Assembly: GCA_018818905.1 (NCBI GenBank) | Contig: JAHIRA010000097.1 | Location: 1 to 7,173 of the forward strand | Direction of reading: 5' to 3' | Length of the DNA: 7,173 nucleotides | Source of the DNA: Patescibacteria group bacterium | Lineage (GTDB): Bacteria; Patescibacteriota; JABMPQ01; JAHIRA01 | Part shown: positions 6,094-7,173 of the stretch, in pieces | Layout of the letters: the number at the start of each line of letters is the position of its first letter | Position numbering within the stretch: the first letter of the stretch is position 1 | Program-made: the position numbers and the translations under genes | Notes under the pieces: generated by a model | What the model was told of the DNA's origin: nothing | Database searches by the model: none | The model's input: only the letters and a program-made list of their open reading frames with translations

Positions 6094-7173
6094 ATGAAAA
6101 GAAAACAAGTTGCTATTATCATATCCGTAATTGCTTTTGTTCTAGTTTTAGTAGGAGTGGTTGGCTTTGTTTTTTATACTGTATCGGACAAGGGGAGAAA
6201 CTCAGCGCCTCTTCCTAGTTTTGTAACCGAAGAAAAATGGTGGGTTGTTTTAGCAGCCGAGATTGCCAGAGACTCTGAAAAACCCTCAAAAAAGGAACCT
6301 GCCGACAAAATGGGGCCCTATGAAAAAATTGAATATGGCATGGGGATAGATAAGGAAAATTTCTGGTATCAACCAAGTAGTTTTGGGGAAGAATTTTTAA
6401 ATGTCAATGGCAACGAATACGAGACTGGAACCCATCTCCGACTTGTTGATAGGGATATAGCAGTAGAAGGGGATAATGTTGTTTTCTCCTACTACACGGA
6501 CTCAGGCAATTATTACATTAATCTAAACGGCAAAAAAATTGGCCCATTTGACTCAGAGCATGCGCTAAGTAAGGAGATTGTTGATGCTTCTGAGCAGCAT
6601 GTGGGATTCTCTTTTATTCATAAAGATAGAGTTGGTTTTGTTGTTGATGAGAAGCTATATGGTCCATTCCATGGAGTTTGTATAAACACGACAAGTAGTA
6701 CAGAAATAAAGCCGGAATATAACTGCACAGGTATGGATTACTATACTACAGCTTTTCAAATTGAAGGGAACAATTGGGGGTTTTACTACCCTGAAAATGC
6801 AGAGGAGTTCAATAGACGAGTTCGAGAAGAGAAGCTGGACACTCCTTCAACAAGTATACAGGATTGGTATGTTGTTCTTAATGGTGAGAAGTATGGTCCA
6901 TTTGCTTCACGACCAGAACTTTTTGTTACCGAAGAAAAAACAGCCTTTGTTGGTGATGGATCGCTTTGGGTTGATGGTGAAAAAAAATCTGACTTTGGCT
7001 CTTCTTATGATCTTGGGTTAGTCAAGGATGGACTGGTCACTTCCATTTATGAGGACTCAGAAACCAATAAAAAGAAATATGTACGAATTAACGACAAATC
7101 ATATGGGCCTTTTGATGCAGTAGAGAGCTTGTCCTTTACTATCAAAGACGGTAAATGGGGATTCTCTTTTTTA
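6094..7173 (+). CDS. Membrane-anchored repeat protein with YGPF motifs (beta-propeller/WG-repeat-like), 5' part
   Basis: The frame is open from ATG 6094 to the window end: 360 residues with no stop, so the C-terminus is missing. A basic start (MKRK) and one hydrophobic helix (about 7-29) predict a signal anchor with the remainder outside the cytoplasm. The rest is built of imperfect units of about 31-50 residues. The clearest anchors are NGKKIGPF (145-152), DEKLYGPF (185-192), NGEKYGPF (263-270) and NDKSYGPF (333-340). Weaker copies lie near 74 (MGPYEKI), 105 (NGNEYE) and 294 (DGEKKSDF). Between anchors are strand-like pieces such as EGNNWGFYY and KDGKWGFSF, which recall WG repeats and TolB/WD40-like blades of the 'yyvvvNGKxyGPyd' type. 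The first unit, WWVVL (49-53), looks split by a charged insertion of about 20 residues. The only cysteines, 196 and 211, lie in one loop and could form a disulfide. A divergent neighbour of the glycan cluster, it has its own strong promoter. A propeller-like binding or scaffold role is inferred; no catalytic motif is seen. Confidence 0.85.
   Translation, partial: MKRKQVAIIISVIAFVLVLVGVVGFVFYTVSDKGRNSAPLPSFVTEEKWWVVLAAEIARDSEKPSKKEPADKMGPYEKIEYGMGIDKENFWYQPSSFGEEFLNVNGNEYETGTHLRLVDRDIAVEGDNVVFSYYTDSGNYYINLNGKKIGPFDSEHALSKEIVDASEQHVGFSFIHKDRVGFVVDEKLYGPFHGVCINTTSSTEIKPEYNCTGMDYYTTAFQIEGNNWGFYYPENAEEFNRRVREEKLDTPSTSIQDWYVVLNGEKYGPFASRPELFVTEEKTAFVGDGSLWVDGEKKSDFGSSYDLGLVKDGLVTSIYEDSETNKKKYVRINDKSYGPFDAVESLSFTIKDGKWGFSFL

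Noticed and set aside
6761..7021. Plus-strand 86-codon frame
   Set aside because: It is out of frame with, and contained in, the longer open frame from 6094 that carries the repeat motifs and a good promoter.
1..7173. Search for tRNA, rRNA, CRISPR arrays, insertion-sequence ends and riboswitches
   Set aside because: I saw none by eye: no evenly spaced direct repeats, no transposase frames, and no long uncoded stretch; the longest gap is the 90-base divergent region.

Overview
The window looks like a piece of an uncultured bacterial chromosome. Base composition is moderately AT-rich by eye, and TGA works as a normal stop (it ends two of the genes). None of the visible gene starts has a convincing Shine-Dalgarno sequence, and genes are packed with 1- to 4-base overlaps. 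Together with the gene families present, this would fit a Candidate Phyla Radiation (Patescibacteria) genome. That placement is an inference from style; no taxonomic marker gene is present.

Layout from left to right. Positions 1-369 (minus strand) hold the 5' part of a gene for a protein with an N-terminal four-cysteine zinc ribbon followed by what looks like the start of a DUF4145 domain; it runs off the left edge. After a 57-base gap, positions 427-6003 (minus strand) hold a tight four-gene cluster transcribed right to left. Its order is a Wzx/MATE-like polysaccharide flippase, a GtrB/DPM1-like family 2 glycosyltransferase with two C-terminal membrane helices, a GT4 glycosyltransferase, and a large multi-pass GT-C type membrane glycosyltransferase with a C-terminal soluble domain. 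Positions 6004-6093 are a 90-base divergent control region. It holds a near-consensus sigma-70-type promoter reading right, a weaker extended -10 promoter reading left, and an 18-base perfect-armed inverted repeat touching both -35 elements. Positions 6094-7173 (plus strand) hold the 5' part of a gene for a membrane-anchored repeat protein with recurring N-G-K-x-Y-G-P-F motifs; it stays open for 360 codons and runs off the right edge.

How the genes may work together (inference from families). The GT2 enzyme would load a sugar onto a polyprenyl phosphate at the inner membrane face. The GT4 enzyme would extend a lipid-linked glycan in the cytoplasm, the flippase would move the glycan across the membrane, and the GT-C protein would transfer sugar from a polyprenyl-phosphate donor on the outer face. 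This is a compact surface-glycan or glycoprotein module. The divergent repeat protein has a signal-anchor topology that would place its repeats outside the membrane; whether it is linked to the glycan module beyond the shared control region cannot be told from this window. The most unusual item is this repeat protein together with the shared control region.
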